In this document: positions 29,016 through 38,082 of the stretch, one piece after another
Position numbering within the stretch: position 1 is the first letter of the stretch
How the letters are laid out: each line of letters starts with the position of its first letter
Assembly (NCBI RefSeq): GCF_014196925.1
Contig: NZ_JACIEN010000001.1
Span: forward strand, 868,001-932,000
DNA: 64,000 nucleotides
From: Chelatococcus caeni
Lineage (GTDB): Bacteria > Pseudomonadota > Alphaproteobacteria > Rhizobiales > Beijerinckiaceae
Direction of reading: 5' to 3'
Program-made: the position numbers and the translations under genes
Notes under the pieces: model-generated
Database searches by the model: none
The model's input: only the letters and a program-made list of their open reading frames with translations
What the model was told of the DNA's origin: nothing

Positions 29016-30428
29016 TCACCTGTCATGAACGAGCCGGGCATCCCTTTGCCGCGGCCCGGCCGCGACGTTGGCGACGAGATCCGCGATATGGGCCGTCCCG
29101 GTGAGGGCGAGCGACGCATCGCCCGCCTCGCGGATGGCCGCGGGCGTCACGGCGCGGCGGAAGCCGAGCTTGGCCGCCTCCTTGAGGCGCTGGGCGGCCT
29201 GGGCGACCGGCCGGACCGCGCCGGAGAGGCCGATCTCGCCGAAGAAGACCACCTCCGGCGGCAGCGGCCGGCCGGCGAGGGAGGACACGAGGGCGGCCGC
29301 CGCGGCGAGGTCCGCCGCCGGCTCCGTGATCTTCAGCCCGCCCGCGACGCTCAGATAGACGTCGTGCATGCCGAGCTTGAGGCCGCCGTGCGCCTCGAGC
29401 ACGGCGAGCACCATGGCGAGGCGGTTCTGCTCCCAGCCGACCACGGCCCGCCGCGGCGTGCCGAGGGAGGTCGGGGCGACGAGCGCCTGGAACTCGACGA
29501 GGAGGGGGCGCGTGCCCTCCATGCCGGCGAAGACCGCCGCGCCGGGCGCCGCATGGTCGCGGCCGGCGAGGAAGAGGGCGGAGGGATTGGGCACTTCGGC
29601 AAGGCCGCTGCCCGTCATTTCGAAGACGCCGATCTCGTCTGTGGGGCCGAAACGGTTCTTGACCGCGCGCAGGATGCGGAAGTGGTGGCCGCTGTCGCCC
29701 TCGAAGGAGACGACCGCATCCACCATGTGCTCGACGACGCGCGGGCCGGCGATCTGCCCGTCCTTGGTCACGTGGCCGACGAGGATGACGCAGGTGCCGG
29801 TCGTCTTGGCGAAGCGGATGAGCGTCTGCGCGCTGCCGCGGACCTGCGTCACGGTACCCGGCGCCGCATCGACGAGGCCGCTCCACATGGTCTGGATCGA
29901 ATCGATGACCACGAGCCGCGGCGCCGGCCCCTGCGACAAAGTGGCGACGATGTCCTCGACATTGGTCTGCGAGGCGAGTTCCACCGGCGCGTCGGTGAGG
30001 CCGAGCCGCTCGGCCCTGAGGCGCACCTGGCCGATGGCCTCTTCGCCCGAGATGTAGGCGATGCGGTGGCCGGCCCGCGCCAGGGCCGCGCAGGCCTGGA
30101 TGAGCAGGGTCGACTTGCCGATGCCGGGGTCGCCCCCGATGAGGATGACCGAGCCCTCGACGAAGCCGCCGCCGGTCACGCGGTCGAGCTCGCCGATGCC
30201 GCTCGCCGCGCGCGGCGCCTGCGCTTCGCTGCCGGTGAGACCCTCGAGCGGGAAGACGCGCCCCTTCGCCCGCCCGCCCATCCGCGCCCCCGGAACGGGC
30301 ATGGGCGGCGCGCTCGCCGTCTCCTCGGCGAGGCTGTTCCACGCCCCGCAGGCGTCGCACTTGCCCTGCCAGCGCGTATAGGAGGCGCCGCAGCTCTGGC
30401 AGATGAAGGACGGCGCGCGCTTGGCCAT
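29016..30428 (-). CDS. radA: DNA repair protein RadA
   Basis: 470 residues. The N-terminal zinc finger (CQSCGASYTRWQGKCDACG) is complete, followed by a RecA-like ATPase with GGDPGIGKSTLLIQ (Walker A) and LVVIDSIQTMW (Walker B), the RadA-specific KNRFGPTDEIG, and a C-terminal Lon-protease-like domain. RadA is a helicase-like motor for branch migration in recombination. It is part of the dnaB-alr-radA-cvpA-purF gene run. Confidence 0.97.
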   Translation of the reverse strand: MAKRAPSFICQSCGASYTRWQGKCDACGAWNSLAEETASAPPMPVPGARMGGRAKGRVFPLEGLTGSEAQAPRAASGIGELDRVTGGGFVEGSVILIGGDPGIGKSTLLIQACAALARAGHRIAYISGEEAIGQVRLRAERLGLTDAPVELASQTNVEDIVATLSQGPAPRLVVIDSIQTMWSGLVDAAPGTVTQVRGSAQTLIRFAKTTGTCVILVGHVTKDGQIAGPRVVEHMVDAVVSFEGDSGHHFRILRAVKNRFGPTDEIGVFEMTGSGLAEVPNPSALFLAGRDHAAPGAAVFAGMEGTRPLLVEFQALVAPTSLGTPRRAVVGWEQNRLAMVLAVLEAHGGLKLGMHDVYLSVAGGLKITEPAADLAAAAALVSSLAGRPLPPEVVFFGEIGLSGAVRPVAQAAQRLKEAAKLGFRRAVTPAAIREAGDASLALTGTAHIADLVANVAAGPRQRDARLVHDR

Positions 30429-30489
30429 GGGACGCTCAATTCGCCGGATGGGAATGCAGGCGCGGCCGCTTGGCGCATGCGCGCCACGC

Positions 30490-30532
30490 TCCCTCCCTCC
30501 GCGAAGCGGTGGGGAGGGTCGGGGTGGGGGGC
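30490..30532. repeat. GC-rich palindromic repeat, family 2, copy 1
   Basis: CCCTCC.. followed by a GCGAAGC turn, then GGGGAGGG and GGGGTGGGGGG. It has the same elements in the opposite direction at 30694. Confidence 0.6.
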
Positions 30533-30693
30533 GCCTGCAGCTGAGTGCCGGCGAAACGCGCTCCGGGCCGAGGCCTGACGGCGGCGCTGGTCAAGGCGAT
30601 GTATGGATCGCGAAACGAGCGGCGGAGGACGGCCTTCACGGTCTGGTTTCCTTCATGGCTTCAAAAGAAAGCTCTGTCGCGCTGTGGCGGCGA

Positions 30694-30742
30694 CGCCCCC
30701 CACCCCTAGCCGCTCCCCACCGCCAGCGGGGGGAGGGGAAGC
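30694..30742. repeat. GC-rich palindromic repeat, family 2, copy 2
   Basis: GCCCCCCACCCC, then CTCCCCACCGCCAGCGGGG and GGAGGGGAAG: an inverted-orientation relative of the copy at 30490. Confidence 0.6.
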
Positions 30743-30777
30743 ACTCCTGCCTTCGGCGTCCCTCTGGCTGCCAGCGG

Positions 30778-31968
30778 TTACTGGCCCGCCGGCAGGTAGC
30801 GGCGGTAGTACCGCTCGCCGAGGTCGGTCAGCATCTCGTAGCCGATGGTGCCGGCGCGCTTGCCGGCCTCGTCGACGGTGAGGCCGTTGCCGATGAGCGT
30901 GACCTTGTCGCCGCGCTGCACGGCGCCTTCGGGCACGGCGCTGACGTCGAGCGTGATCAGGTCCATCGAGATGCGCCCGGCAAACGGGCAGCGCACGCCC
31001 GCGACGAGCGCCTCGCCGCCGCTCTTGAGGTTGGTGCCGCTCGCCGTGCGCAGATAGCCGTCGGCATAGCCCACCGACAGCGTCGCGATGCGCCGCCGGC
31101 CCTGTGCCGTCCAGTGCCCGTTGTAACCCACCGTCTCGCCGTCCGGCGCCCAGCGCAGCTGGATGATGCGCGCCTCGAGCTGCACCACCGGGCGCATGGG
31201 ATTGGCGCGCTCGGGCGTCGGGTTGCCGCCGTAGAGCGCGTAGCCCGGCCGCACCAGGTCGAAATGCGGCGCCTGCGGCAGGAAGATGCCGGAGGAGTTG
31301 GAGAGAGAGGCCGGCACGCCGGCAAAGCGCTCGCGCACATGCGTGAAGGCGGCGATCTGCCGGACGTTGATCGGATGCTCGGGTTCCTCGGCCGAGACGA
31401 GGTGGCTCATGACGAGGCTCGGCGTGAAGGCGCCGAGAAGCTCGGCGTCCTCGGCGAGCTGCAGCGCGGCCTCGGCCCTGAGGCCGAGGCGGTTCATGCC
31501 CGTGTCGACATGGATGGCCGCCGGCAGGCGGCCGGCGCCCGCCCGGCAGAAGGCTGCCCATTCCTCGACTTCCTCCTGCGAGCCCAGCACCGGCCGCAGG
31601 TCATGCGCCGGATAGGCGGCGGCGGTGCCGGGCAGGAGGCCGTTGAGCACGTAGATCACGGCATCCGGCGCCGCCGCGCGCGTGCGCCGCGCCTCGACGA
31701 GATGGGCGACGAAGAAGGTGCGGCAGCCGGCGGCGTAGAGCGCGGGGACCGCTTCGTCGATGCCCATGCCGTAGGCGTCGGCCTTGACGACGGCCGCCGT
31801 CTCGGCTCCGCCGGCCTTGGCGGCCAGGGTGCGCCAGTTGGCCACGAGGGCGGCCAGATCGATGGTGAGGAGCCCGCCTGCCTCGTCTTCGCCGATGGCG
31901 GGGCGCGGCTCGTTCGATGCACTGGTCACGATGTCCGGAGCCTCATGTGAATTTGGCCTCAGCGCCAC
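30778..31968 (-). CDS. alr: Alanine racemase
   Basis: 396 residues if the GTG at 31968 is used; a GTG at 31929 would shorten it by 13. PLP enzyme making D-alanine for peptidoglycan. The Schiff-base Lys lies in AVVKADAYGMG, the second catalytic Tyr is expected in the VGYNGHW segment, and TLSVGYADGY and CPFAGRISMDLITLDV are family signatures. The GTG at 31966-31968 abuts the dnaB stop (31969-31971), so coupling to dnaB translation is likely. Confidence 0.94.
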   Translation of the reverse strand: MALRPNSHEAPDIVTSASNEPRPAIGEDEAGGLLTIDLAALVANWRTLAAKAGGAETAAVVKADAYGMGIDEAVPALYAAGCRTFFVAHLVEARRTRAAAPDAVIYVLNGLLPGTAAAYPAHDLRPVLGSQEEVEEWAAFCRAGAGRLPAAIHVDTGMNRLGLRAEAALQLAEDAELLGAFTPSLVMSHLVSAEEPEHPINVRQIAAFTHVRERFAGVPASLSNSSGIFLPQAPHFDLVRPGYALYGGNPTPERANPMRPVVQLEARIIQLRWAPDGETVGYNGHWTAQGRRRIATLSVGYADGYLRTASGTNLKSGGEALVAGVRCPFAGRISMDLITLDVSAVPEGAVQRGDKVTLIGNGLTVDEAGKRAGTIGYEMLTDLGERYYRRYLPAGQ

Positions 31969-33459
31969 TCAGAACTGCTCTGGCAGGCGGTCTTCCTGCG
32001 CGAGATTGCCGAAGCGCGTGACGTCGGCCTGGAACGACAGCTGCACGGTTCCGGTGGGGCCGTGGCGCTGCTTGCCGATGATGACCTCGGCCTTGCCGTG
32101 GGCCTGGTCCATCTCGGCCTGCCACTTGAAATGCTCCTCGGTGCCGGGCTTCGGCTCCTTGTTCTTGAGGTAATATTCCTCGCGGTAGACGAAGAGGACG
32201 ACGTCGGCGTCCTGCTCAATCGAGCCCGATTCGCGCAGGTCCGACAACTGCGGCCGCTTGTCGTCCCGGTTCTCGACCTGGCGGGACAGCTGCGACAGGG
32301 CGACGATGGGCACGTGCAGCTCCTTGGCGAGCGCCTTCATGCCCGTCGTGATCTCGGTCAGCTCCTGCACGCGGTTCTCGCCCTTCTTGGACGAGCCGGA
32401 GAGGAGCTGCAGGTAGTCGACCACGAGGAGGTCGAGCCCGCGCTGGCGCTTGAGGCGCCGCGCCCTTGCCGCAAGCTGGGCGATGGACAGGCCGCCCGTC
32501 TGGTCGATGTAGAAGGGGATCGTCTGCATCTCCCGGGCGACGTCGCTGATCCGGTAGAACTCCTCCTCGCGGATGTCGCCGCGGCGGATCTTGTAGGAGG
32601 GGATGCCGGACTGCTCGGCGATGATGCGGTTGGCCAGCTGCTCGGCCGACATTTCGAGCGAGAAGAAGCCGACGATGCCGCCGTCCACCGCCTTCACCGC
32701 GCCGTCCGGCTGCTTCTCGCCGCGGTAGGCCTTGGCGATGTTGAAGGCGACGTTGGTGGCGAGCGAGGTCTTGCCCATGGCCGGGCGGCCGGCGAGGATG
32801 ACGAGGTCCGACGGCTGCAGGCCGCCCATCATGCGGTCGAGGTCGTGCAGCCCGGTGGCGAGCCCGGAGAGCTTGCCCTCGCGCTTGTAGGCCGCGGCGG
32901 CGACGTCGATGGCCGCGGTGAGCGCATCGGCGAAGCGCTGGAAGCCGCCGTCGTAGCGGCCGGTCTCGGCCAGGCTGTAGAGCTTGCGCTCCGCATCCTC
33001 GATCTGGTCGCGGGGCGAGACGTCGACCGGCGCGTCATAGGCGACGTTGACCATGTCCTCGCCGATGCCGATGAGCTCGCGGCGGATCGCGAGGTCGTGG
33101 ATCGTGCGGCCGTAGTCCTCGGCATTGATGATGGTGGTGGCCTCGGCGGCGAGCCGCGCGAGATATTGCGAGACGGTGAGGCCGCCGAGGTCGTGGTCGC
33201 CGAGGAAGGTCTTCAGCGTGATCGGCGTCGCGATCTTGCCCGCCTTGATGAGGCTCGACGTCACCTCGTAGATGCGCCGGTGCACCTCCTCGTGGAAATG
33301 GGCGGGCTCGAGAAAGTCGGAGACGCGGAAGAACGCCTCGTTGTTCACGAGGATCGCGCCGAGCAGCGCCTGCTCGGCGTCGATATTGTGCGGCGCAAGG
33401 CGGTAGCGCGGCTCATCGGGGCCGTCGAGCCGCGCTGCGAGTGAATTCACGGTTGCCAT
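31969..33459 (-). CDS. dnaB: Replicative DNA helicase DnaB
   Basis: 496 residues. The N-terminal primase-interacting domain (APHNIDAEQALLGAILVNNE) is followed by the RecA-like helicase domain with GRPAMGKTSLATN (Walker A), FFSLEMSAEQLANRI (motif H1a), DLLVVDYLQLL (Walker B) and ALSQLSRQVENR (H3). No intein is present. DnaB is the hexameric fork helicase. It is upstream of alr on the same strand. Confidence 0.97.
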   Translation of the reverse strand: MATVNSLAARLDGPDEPRYRLAPHNIDAEQALLGAILVNNEAFFRVSDFLEPAHFHEEVHRRIYEVTSSLIKAGKIATPITLKTFLGDHDLGGLTVSQYLARLAAEATTIINAEDYGRTIHDLAIRRELIGIGEDMVNVAYDAPVDVSPRDQIEDAERKLYSLAETGRYDGGFQRFADALTAAIDVAAAAYKREGKLSGLATGLHDLDRMMGGLQPSDLVILAGRPAMGKTSLATNVAFNIAKAYRGEKQPDGAVKAVDGGIVGFFSLEMSAEQLANRIIAEQSGIPSYKIRRGDIREEEFYRISDVAREMQTIPFYIDQTGGLSIAQLAARARRLKRQRGLDLLVVDYLQLLSGSSKKGENRVQELTEITTGMKALAKELHVPIVALSQLSRQVENRDDKRPQLSDLRESGSIEQDADVVLFVYREEYYLKNKEPKPGTEEHFKWQAEMDQAHGKAEVIIGKQRHGPTGTVQLSFQADVTRFGNLAQEDRLPEQF

Positions 33460-33846
33460 CGGTCTTCGGTCATCGAGTCGCTGGACGATGAGACTAACAC
33501 GTCGGCGCGCCCGCCGAAGCCGCGCGGGCGCGAGGCGGCAAAAACGCGGTGCACAGTCCAGTAAAGCGGGGACGGCGTTAAGAAGTCGTTAACCTTTCGT
33601 TGACCGTGTCGCGCGGGTGACTCTGCCGCAGGGAGGCAGGGCATTGCCCATGACGCCGGCGTGTCAATGCAGGTGCGGGGGGCTCCCTCGTCATGGCCGG
33701 GCTTGTCCCGGCCATCCACGCCTTCGGGCTCGCGCAATCGTCAAAGGCGTGGATGCCCGCGACACGCGCGGGCATGACGGCAGGAAGGGACGGCTCCGGG
33801 TTTCAGCGGCCGTGGCCGTGGGGCTCCGCAGTCTCTTCCCCGTCCG
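33460..33846. other. Intergenic region upstream of dnaB with one palindrome copy
   Basis: 387 bases. The part next to dnaB (33560-33610) has the AT-richer GTTAAGAAGTCGTTAACC block and may hold its promoter. A dispersed cloverleaf palindrome lies at 33689-33779. No gene is supported. Confidence 0.75.
33689..33779. repeat. Dispersed cloverleaf-type palindrome, copy B
   Basis: Outer stem CGTCATG (33689-33695) with CATGACG (33773-33779). Arm 1 is GGCCGGG (33695-33701) with CCCGGCC (33707-33713). Arm 2 is ATCCACGCCTT (33714-33724) with AAGGCGTGGAT (33744-33754). Arm 3 is GCCCGCG (33755-33761) with CGCGGGC (33767-33773). All are perfect. It is the same element as in the tandem array. Confidence 0.85.
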
Positions 33847-35100
33847 CTACTCCCCGGCGAGCCTCAGCGGGCTGCGCTGGCCCTCGCGCCGGCGCAGCGC
33901 GGCCTCGCGCTCGGCGATGTAGGTGCGCGTCAGGGGCACGGTGTCGATCTTCTTGGCGAGCTGGATCTGGAACACCATCATGCCGTCGTGGCGGAAGGAC
34001 ATCTCCGAGCCCGCGAGATAGAAGTCCCACATCCGGGCGAAGCGCTCGTCGTAGAGCGCGACGGCCTCCTCCCGGCGGGCGTGGAAGCGCTGGCGCCAGG
34101 CCTTCAGCGTCTCGGCATAGTGCAGGCGCAGGATCTCGATATCCGTCACCATCAGGCCGGCGCGCTCGATGGCCGGCAGCACCTCCGACAGGGCCGGGAT
34201 GTAGCCGCCGGGGAAGATGTACTTGGCGATCCAGGAATTGGTCGCGCCCGGCTCCTCCATGCGGCCGATGGAATGCAGCAGCATGACGCCGTCGTCGTCG
34301 AGGAGGCGCGCCGCCGTGTCGAAGAAGGTCTGGTAATAGGGCACGCCGACGTGCTCGAACATGCCGACCGAGACGATGCGGTCGAAGCGCTCCTCGACGG
34401 CGCGGTAGTCCTGCAGGCGGAAGCGCACCTTGTCGGTCAGGTTGCGCTCCTTGGCGCGCGCGCTCGCGACGCCGAGCTGCTCCTCTGACAGCGTGATGCC
34501 GACGACGTCGGCCTCCGCATAGGCGCCGAGATAGAGGCCGAGGCCGCCCCAGCCGCAGCCGATGTCGAGCACCTTGTGCCCCGGCTCGACGAGGAGCTTG
34601 GCCGTGATGTGCCGCTTCTTGGCGAGCTGCGCATCGTCGAGGCACTGGTCCGGCGTCTCGAAATAGGCGCAGGAATATTGTCTGTCGGCATCGAGGAAGA
34701 GGCTGTAGAGCCGCCCGTCGAGGTCGTAGTGGTGGGCGACGTTGCGCCGGGCCTGCGGCATCCGGTTCCACTGCATGATGCCGCGCAGCCACTTGCGCCA
34801 GCGCCGGACGAGGCGCACCGGCAGGGGCGGGCTCGCGAGGCGCAGGTTGATCATGCCGAGCGCGATGAGATCGGCGATGTCGCCCTTCTGCATCGTCAGG
34901 CGGCCGTTCATGTAGAGTTCGCCGAGGGCGAGGTCCGGGTTGGCGATCAGAGCCGCCACGTCCCGCCGGCCCGCGATGCGGATGCCGAGGGGAGGGCCGC
35001 TGCCGTCGCCGACGACGAAGGGCGGCGTGTCCGCCACCTGCACTTCGAGGGTGCCCTGCCGGATGAGGCGGCCAAGCAACGGTCGCAGCAACCTGTCCAT
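33847..35100 (-). CDS. Cyclopropane-fatty-acid synthase-type SAM methyltransferase
   Basis: 417 residues. The C-terminal Cfa domain contains AHHYDLDGRLYSLFLD, QYSCAYFETPDQCLDDAQ, the SAM motif VLDIGCGWGG, EHVGVPYY and HSIGR, followed by IFPGGYIP. It probably methylenates or methylates unsaturated acyl chains of membrane phospholipids using SAM. The N-terminal ~100 residues are the usual poorly conserved lead domain. Alphaproteobacteria often carry several paralogs with other fatty-acid methylating roles, so the exact product is open. Confidence 0.9.
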   Translation of the reverse strand: MDRLLRPLLGRLIRQGTLEVQVADTPPFVVGDGSGPPLGIRIAGRRDVAALIANPDLALGELYMNGRLTMQKGDIADLIALGMINLRLASPPLPVRLVRRWRKWLRGIMQWNRMPQARRNVAHHYDLDGRLYSLFLDADRQYSCAYFETPDQCLDDAQLAKKRHITAKLLVEPGHKVLDIGCGWGGLGLYLGAYAEADVVGITLSEEQLGVASARAKERNLTDKVRFRLQDYRAVEERFDRIVSVGMFEHVGVPYYQTFFDTAARLLDDDGVMLLHSIGRMEEPGATNSWIAKYIFPGGYIPALSEVLPAIERAGLMVTDIEILRLHYAETLKAWRQRFHARREEAVALYDERFARMWDFYLAGSEMSFRHDGMMVFQIQLAKKIDTVPLTRTYIAEREAALRRREGQRSPLRLAGE

Positions 35101-35184
35101 ACCTGCACCTCCTCCCGGCCTCGCGACCGTTGCAACTGTGCTGGAACGACAGAAAAAGGTTAGGAACGGTTGCCCAGAAAAGCA

Positions 35185-35208
35185 ATGGGCGCCGATCACG
35201 GCGCCCAT
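35185..35208 (-). terminator. Second hairpin downstream of rplI
   Basis: ATGGGCGCCG and CGGCGCCCAT form a perfect 10-bp stem with an ATCA loop, followed on the minus strand by a T-rich TTGCTTTTCT. It may back up the terminator at 35244 or act for readthrough transcripts. Confidence 0.6.
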
Positions 35209-35243
35209 GAACTGTGAACATGGCTGAAGAAACGGGCGCAAAA

Positions 35244-35266
35244 CCGGCGGCTTCATGCGCCGCCGG
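35244..35266 (-). terminator. rplI operon terminator
   Basis: CCGGCGGC and GCCGCCGG form a perfect 8-bp stem with a 7-nt loop, about 28 bases after the rplI stop. On the minus strand TTTT follows at 35243-35240. It would end the rpsF-rpsR-DUF2232-rplI transcript. Confidence 0.7.
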
Positions 35267-35293
35267 CCGCTGTTTCTTGGGCCTCGTCTTGCC

Positions 35294-35860
35294 TCAGACT
35301 TCCTCTTCGCCGGCGGCGTCGGCGAGCGCCGCGCCCACCTCGAGGCCGAGGTCGTCGAGGTTCGTCTCCTCACGCGTGAAGACGGCCTCGCCGCGCTGCT
35401 GGCGCTCGGCTTCCTCGGCGCTGCGGGCGACGTTGACGGTGATCGACACCTCGACCTCCGGGTGCAGCGCCACCGGCACGGTGTGGAGGCCGAGCGTCTT
35501 GATCGGCGCGTTGAGCACGATCTGCTGGCGCGAGACGGTGAAGCCGCCGGCCGTCAGCACCTCGGCGATGTCGCGCGTGGCGACCGAGCCGTAGAGCACG
35601 CCCGTCTCGCCGGCCTGGCGCAGGATGACGAAGCTCTCGCCGTTGAGCTTCTCGGCGACCTTCTCCGCCTCGCTCTTGAGCTCGAGGTTGCGGGCCTCGA
35701 GCTGGGCGCGCTGCTGTTCGAAGCGGGCCTTGTTGGCGGTGGTGGCGCGCAGCGCCTTGCCCTGCGGCAGGAGGAAATTGCGGGCGAAACCGTCGCGCAC
35801 GCGCACGACCTCACCCATCTGGCCGAGCTTCGGCACGCGTTCGAGCAGGATGACTTCCAT
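35294..35860 (-). CDS. rplI: 50S ribosomal protein L9
   Basis: 188 residues. The N-domain begins [20 protein letters not shown] with [14 protein letters not shown], a long helix follows, and the C-domain ends around [21 protein letters not shown] ~40-residue acidic tail beyond the standard ~148 residues is common in this order. AAGGAG precedes the ATG. Last gene of the rpsF operon. Confidence 0.97.
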   Translation of the reverse strand: MEVILLERVPKLGQMGEVVRVRDGFARNFLLPQGKALRATTANKARFEQQRAQLEARNLELKSEAEKVAEKLNGESFVILRQAGETGVLYGSVATRDIAEVLTAGGFTVSRQQIVLNAPIKTLGLHTVPVALHPEVEVSITVNVARSAEEAERQQRGEAVFTREETNLDDLGLEVGAALADAAGEEEV

Positions 35861-35878
35861 GGTGGTTCTCCTTACGTT

Positions 35879-36877
35879 TCAGGTTCGGTTCTGGCTGTCG
35901 GGAGCGACGGGCGGCGTGCCCGACGTGATCTGGTGTTCGGGCGGGCCGAAGAAGGCCGCCGCGACGCCGACGATGGCGAGCACCGGCAGCGCCCAGATGA
36001 GAAAGATGACGACGACGAGATAGACGAAGCTGAGGATCAGCGGCCGTCCGCCCTTGCCCATCGTCCAGCGGTGGATGGCCGCGAGGCCCTGCAGCGCGAA
36101 GGCGGCGGCGAGCGCGCCGGTGAGTGCCTGGGCGAGGACCCCGGCGAAGCCCGTCAGCATGAAGCCGCCGGCGAGCGCGAGCGCGAGCGCAAAGGGCGCC
36201 TGGCGCGGCAGCACCATCAGCGGCAGCGGCGGCCATGGCCGCGGCAGCCGGCCGGAGAGGCTCACCGCCTTGGCCGCGCCCCAGAGGTTGATGACCAGCA
36301 TCGGCACGAAGGAGGCGGCGGCGGCAAGCGGCATCACGGCGACGATGGTGTCCACCGTCGCGACGGCCGAGAGGCCGCCGGGCAACTCGCCCGCGCCCTC
36401 GGCGGCGCCCTCGGCCCCGGCGCCGAGCTCCGCCCTCAGCACGGATTCGATGGCGCGGCGCATGGTCTCGACATAGGCCTCGTAGGACCAGCCGAGCGAG
36501 ACGGCGCCGGCGAAGGTGACGAGCCCGGCGACCGCCGCCACCCACAGGAGCAGCCGGCCGATGGGGTACCATTCGGTGCGCCCGTCGCCCGTGGCGCGGC
36601 CGAGGAGGCCGAGATAGGCGAGCCACCAGGCGGGCAAGGCGACGCCGAGCGCGAAGGCCGGCGCAGCCGCCCAGCGCAGCGCGATGCCGATGGCGAGCGC
36701 GCCGACGGCGGCGGCGACGAGGCCGGCCCGGTGGTTCCAGCCAAGGGCTGCAATGATGACGGGAAGGGGGGCGACATAGGACAGCATCACCGCCAGCGGC
36801 GATCCGGTGATCACCACGGTGAAGAGGAGGGCCGATACGAGGCCGGCGCCTGCGCCTATGACGAGAGTGCTCATCAT
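35879..36877 (-). CDS. DUF2232 integral membrane protein
   Basis: 332 residues with about eight transmembrane helices (AGLVSALLFTVVITGSPLAV, VMLSYVAPLPVIIAALGWN, and onward to FVYLVVVIFLIWALPVLAIV). The family sits between rpsR and rplI in many alphaproteobacteria, as here; its function is not established. It may be a S-component-like or YybS-type protein. Two adjacent ATG codons (36877, 36874) are possible starts. Confidence 0.88.
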   Translation of the reverse strand: MMSTLVIGAGAGLVSALLFTVVITGSPLAVMLSYVAPLPVIIAALGWNHRAGLVAAAVGALAIGIALRWAAAPAFALGVALPAWWLAYLGLLGRATGDGRTEWYPIGRLLLWVAAVAGLVTFAGAVSLGWSYEAYVETMRRAIESVLRAELGAGAEGAAEGAGELPGGLSAVATVDTIVAVMPLAAAASFVPMLVINLWGAAKAVSLSGRLPRPWPPLPLMVLPRQAPFALALALAGGFMLTGFAGVLAQALTGALAAAFALQGLAAIHRWTMGKGGRPLILSFVYLVVVIFLIWALPVLAIVGVAAAFFGPPEHQITSGTPPVAPDSQNRT

Positions 36878-37068
36878 CGTCCTGCTGTCCCGCTGCCTTT
36901 CGCAGGGTTAGGGGCGGATCCGACGTCCGTCCCAGCAAACTCTCCACGAAAGCGTGACGGGAGAGCGACGGGGGTTTTCAGTTCGCTTGCTGCGTCCGGG
37001 CGGGCGAGGCGTCCACCCGGGCTTCATGCGCGGCACCCGGCGAGCCGGATGCCGCGTCGAACGTCACC

Positions 37069-37305
37069 TTACTTGATGACGTAGGGCAGCAGGCCCAGGA
37101 AGCGCGCGCGCTTGATGGCCTGGGCGAGCTCGCGCTGCTTCTTGGCCGAGACGGCCGTGATGCGCGAGGGCACGATCTTGCCGCGCTCGGAGATGTAGCG
37201 CGAGAGCAGGCGCGTGTCCTTGTAGTCGATGACCGGCGCGTTGGGGCCCGAGAACGGGCAGGTCTTGCGGCGGCGGAAGAAGGGGCGGCGGGGTGCGCTC
37301 GACAT
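37069..37305 (-). CDS. rpsR: 30S ribosomal protein S18
   Basis: 78 residues with the [19 protein letters not shown] start and the [20 protein letters not shown] core that contacts 16S rRNA and S6. One free Cys; not a zinc-finger type. It starts three bases after the rpsF stop, so the S6-S18 partners are made together. Confidence 0.97.
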   Translation of the reverse strand: MSSAPRRPFFRRRKTCPFSGPNAPVIDYKDTRLLSRYISERGKIVPSRITAVSAKKQRELAQAIKRARFLGLLPYVIK

Positions 37306-37308
37306 GGC

Positions 37309-37767
37309 TCAGTTCTCCTCGGACGCCGTTTCGTCTTCGCGGCGGTCGCGGCGCGGGCCGCGGTCGCCGCGGTCACCACGATCGCCCCGGTCACCGCGCG
37401 GGCCGCGGTCGAAACCGCCGTCGCGGTCGCGGCGCTCGTCGCGGTCGCGCTTCTGCATCATCGCCGAGGGGCCTTCCTCGTGCGCCTCGACCCGAAGGGT
37501 GATGAAGCGCAGGATGTCCTCGTTGATGCGCATCTGGCGCTCCATCTCGGCCACGGCCGCTGCCGGGGCGTCGATGTTGACCAGCGTGAAATGCGCCTTG
37601 CGGTTCTTCTTGATGCGGTAGGCGAGCGACTTGATGCCCCAGTACTCGGTCTTGCCGACGGAGCCGCCGTTCGTCTCGACGATGCCCTTGAACTGTTCGA
37701 CGAGGGCCTCGACCTGCTGTGCGGAAATATCCTGGCGTGCCAGGAAGACGTGCTCGTAGAGAGCCAT
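37309..37767 (-). CDS. rpsF: 30S ribosomal protein S6
   Basis: 152 residues. The S6 fold is clear ([20 protein letters not shown], then [20 protein letters not shown]). The C-terminal ~45 residues are a highly charged Arg/Asp/Gly tail with repeated RGD-like units ([13 protein letters not shown]), typical of the order and likely disordered. First gene of the operon, behind a long leader. Confidence 0.97.
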   Translation of the reverse strand: MALYEHVFLARQDISAQQVEALVEQFKGIVETNGGSVGKTEYWGIKSLAYRIKKNRKAHFTLVNIDAPAAAVAEMERQMRINEDILRFITLRVEAHEEGPSAMMQKRDRDERRDRDGGFDRGPRGDRGDRGDRGDRGPRRDRREDETASEEN

Positions 37768-38082
37768 TGAGTGGCCTTTCCTTTACAACCGACGTTCTCT
37801 CCGGCGCTGAGCCCTTCGAGCCCTGTCGCCAAGGCCCGAGCGCGCTGTTCGAAGGCGGAGACACGGGACGCCGGGGCGGATGCCCCTCACGGGCCTCACC
37901 TCGGGAGCAGATCCCGTCGGCAAGGCACCGCCGTCCGTTCAGCCCCCGGCCGGAGCGAACGTGAAGCGGGGCCTTTAAGGGATTTTGAGGGGGATGGCAA
38001 GGGGGCGCTAAAGGGCGCAAAGCCAATCGACGCGGCTTTATGCGTCATCTCGCTCAATGATCTGCTCTCTCGGTCGAGCCTG
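37768..38082. other. rpsF leader and edge of the inserted region
   Basis: 315 bases. Bases 37768 to about 37965 would be transcribed as a ~200-nt GC-rich rpsF leader from the promoter at 37972-38000. The remaining ~80 bases reach the deaminase stop and include a short AAAGCC/GGCTTT hairpin (38019-38039). No gene is supported. Confidence 0.7.
37972..38000 (-). promoter_or_regulatory. Candidate sigma-70 promoter of the rpsF operon
   Basis: On the minus strand TTGCCA (38000-37995) and TAAAGG (37977-37972) are spaced by exactly 17 bases. Transcription would start near 37965, leaving a ~200-nt leader ahead of rpsF. Prediction by eye only. Confidence 0.5.

Larger units (their letters stand above)
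30429..30777. other. Intergenic region alr-radA with two GC-rich repeats
   Basis: 349 bases between alr and radA (both minus). Two related GC-rich blocks, about 30490-30532 and 30694-30742, occur in opposite orientation (one reads GGGTCGGGGTGGGGGGC, the other GCCCCCCACCCC). No gene is supported. The radA promoter may lie here. Confidence 0.7.

Noticed and set aside
33689-33779. Cloverleaf palindrome read as a tRNA gene
   Set aside because: It lacks the conserved tRNA bases (no GTTCRANNC T-loop, no anticodon loop of seven) and recurs many times with the same arms.
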